A stretch of DNA of 6,596 nt from Enteractinococcus helveticum (GTDB lineage: Bacteria; Actinomycetota; Actinomycetes; Actinomycetales; Micrococcaceae). The stretch's first letter is position 1, and the number at the start of each line of letters is the position of its first letter. The stretch is from contig NZ_DYXC01000075.1 in assembly GCF_020742345.1 (NCBI RefSeq), positions 1-6,596 on the forward strand, written 5' to 3'. Both the position numbers and the translations under genes were made by a program. The notes below the pieces were generated by a model. It had not been told where the DNA came from and made no database searches. It was given only the letters and a program-made list of their open reading frames with translations. Below are positions 5,101 through 6,596 of the stretch, piece after piece.

Positions 5101-6596
5101 ATGACACAACATATTGGTACCGAGACAAATCCCGCAGGGCTCATCAGCCAAGCCCAAGGACTCCTGACCCAAGCGTTGGCATGCTACCGTGCTCCTGATG
5201 CCTATGCCAAGCTTGAACGCTTCACGGTGGAGCAAGCTTCAATCGATTGGGGCACCGTGTGGGGAACGGAGGATCCAGCGCCTAGCGGTTCGGCGCGTCC
5301 TCCGGATGTGCCGTTTCCCGTCTTAATACGAGACATCGAACAGTTGGGTCGCCAGGTTGCAGCGCTTCAAACCCTCATGGCCGGATTCGCGTCGAATGCT
5401 TATTATTCGGATGCAGAACGTGTCGAGGTCTTTGGCATGCCCGCTGGCAAAGCGGCCTTCCGCAATATCGCCGAGTATCTGCGCGATACCCTCAGAATTC
5501 CACTTCGGCAGGCCAAGGCCCGAGTCAAACTTGCTGCCGAACTTGCACCGGCTCCAAGTCTGGACGGCGGTCATATGCCGCAGTCCAGCTATCCGCAAGT
5601 GGCACAGCACTTTTTCGATGCGGCCATTGATGCAGCCGCAGCCGAGATTGTGGTGGATACGGTCAATCAGGTACAGCGCGAGGCGGCTCGAGCAAAAGTA
5701 CTCACCCCAGAAGTACAAGACCGTCTCGAGACAGGCCAGCAGCATCTGGCGGCACAGGCTACGCAGTTAGATCCTGATGGGCTACGCCAGGTAGCCAAGC
5801 GATGGTCACAACACACTACCTACTGGTTCAACCAAGACGGCACGCTCGACGACAACATTTTAAATCGCAAGCGGGGTGCTTTTTATCGCGGCCATGTCCG
5901 AGGTCTGCACAATTGGATGCTGCGCGTCGATGATCTGTTCCACGAACGTCTACGCGTGCTGGCCTCCGTCGTCAATAACCCCAACACCAGTTTTGAGCCA
6001 CTCAAAACCCTGCTTGAACAACTCTTTGGTACGACCCTGCCGAACTTCACCACACCGGTCATTCGGAAAAAGCCCGACAATCACGGCCAACAACCATTGT
6101 TTAGCGAAGACGAACTCGGCAATCCCGTTACTGCGGCTGATGAACGAACCCGAGAGCAAAAACTGCTCGATGGCATCACCGCGGTCATTGACACCGGCAT
6201 GTCGCTGGCGTCGACGACGTTCCCAACAGTAGGTGGCCTGCCACCGCAGTTGAGCGTGATCATGGACTATCAAACACTCTATGACCAATATGCTCACCAG
6301 TGCCCAGTGACCGGTCCGTCGCACCCCAAGGCCACCACCTTCATCTCGCAGGCACTCTTTACAGGTCCTATCTCACCGTCGTCGATCAGACCGTTGTCGT
6401 GTGAAGCCGAACTGATACCGGCTGTCCTTGGCTCCAATGGGGCCCTACTGGATCTGGGACGCACAGCCCGTCAATTCTCTGCGGATCAACGGCGAGGGTT
6501 GATCGCTCGAGATCGCGGATGTGCGGCACCCAATTGTAAAATTCCGGCACCGTGGTGCGATGCTCACCATGTCGACCCCTGGAAAGACGGCGGCAG
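5101..6596 (+). CDS. DUF222/13E12 family HNH endonuclease, 3' end cut by window edge
   Basis: The reading frame is open from ATG 5101 to the window end, giving 498 residues without a stop. TGGAG at 5089-5093 is 7 bases before the ATG, and an in-frame TAA at 5071 with no other start after it fixes this start. Residues about 80-430 form the long, mostly helical DUF222 region of the 13E12 repeat family. The C-terminal part is the beginning of an HNH nuclease domain: QRRGLIARDRGC (463-474), then PNCKIPAPWCDAHHVDPWKDGG (477-498). This supplies Cys474, Cys479 and Cys486 as likely zinc ligands, and the His489-His490 pair of the first catalytic strand. The rest, with the Asn and final His, lies beyond the window. 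The family is multi-copy in mycobacteria and corynebacteria and predicted to cut DNA; its biological role is not settled. The visible part shows no damage. Confidence 0.9.
   Translation, partial: MTQHIGTETNPAGLISQAQGLLTQALACYRAPDAYAKLERFTVEQASIDWGTVWGTEDPAPSGSARPPDVPFPVLIRDIEQLGRQVAALQTLMAGFASNAYYSDAERVEVFGMPAGKAAFRNIAEYLRDTLRIPLRQAKARVKLAAELAPAPSLDGGHMPQSSYPQVAQHFFDAAIDAAAAEIVVDTVNQVQREAARAKVLTPEVQDRLETGQQHLAAQATQLDPDGLRQVAKRWSQHTTYWFNQDGTLDDNILNRKRGAFYRGHVRGLHNWMLRVDDLFHERLRVLASVVNNPNTSFEPLKTLLEQLFGTTLPNFTTPVIRKKPDNHGQQPLFSEDELGNPVTAADERTREQKLLDGITAVIDTGMSLASTTFPTVGGLPPQLSVIMDYQTLYDQYAHQCPVTGPSHPKATTFISQALFTGPISPSSIRPLSCEAELIPAVLGSNGALLDLGRTARQFSADQRRGLIARDRGCAAPNCKIPAPWCDAHHVDPWKDGG

Noticed and set aside
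4932..5198. Plus-strand frame of 88 codons between the LOG and HNH genes
   Set aside because: It overlaps both neighbours (25 bases and 98 bases), has no ribosome binding site, and its product matches nothing I recognise.
5323..6324. Several minus-strand and shifted plus-strand frames
   Set aside because: All lie inside the DUF222/HNH gene, which has the recognised motifs in one continuous frame.

Overview
The window looks like chromosome from a moderate-GC actinomycete, most probably Corynebacterium or a close relative. The evidence is a 13E12/DUF222-type HNH endonuclease gene, a DUF2267 protein, the actinobacterial style of the SRPBCC and LOG-family genes, and AGGAG-like ribosome binding sites mixed with a GTG start and a possible leaderless start. 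The species call is an inference; no rRNA, tRNA, insertion sequence, phage gene or CRISPR array is visible.

Layout from left to right. (1) Positions 1-361, minus strand: the first 120 codons of a DUF2267 protein, cut by the window edge. (2) Positions 362-729: a divergent intergenic stretch with a plausible promoter for the gene to its right. (3) Positions 730-2049, plus strand: a serine/threonine:proton symporter of the SdaC/HAAAP family. (4) Positions 2108-3598, minus strand: a SulP anion transporter with a C-terminal STAS domain, convergent with the symporter across 58 GC-rich bases. (5) Positions 3599-3866: a divergent regulatory region with a good -10 element for SulP, a perfect 8-bp inverted repeat, and a -10-like element placed for a leaderless transcript to the right. 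(6) Positions 3867-4367 and 4360-4956, plus strand: an SRPBCC ligand-binding protein and a LOG-family nucleotide phosphoribohydrolase that overlap by 8 bases and very likely form a translationally coupled pair. (7) Positions 4957-5100: an intergenic stretch with a hairpin, a perfect DnaA-box 9-mer and a degenerate SOS-box-like palindrome. (8) Positions 5101-6596, plus strand: the first 498 codons of a DUF222/HNH (13E12 family) protein, cut in the middle of its HNH nuclease domain.

Together this is ordinary core and near-core gene content: amino-acid import, inorganic-anion transport, a small two-gene operon and a 13E12 repeat-family nuclease. The genes do not form one pathway. I found no convincing undescribed system. 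The points most worth a second look are the SulP inverted repeat, the overlapping SRPBCC-LOG pair with its possibly leaderless start, and the possible LexA-type control of the HNH gene.
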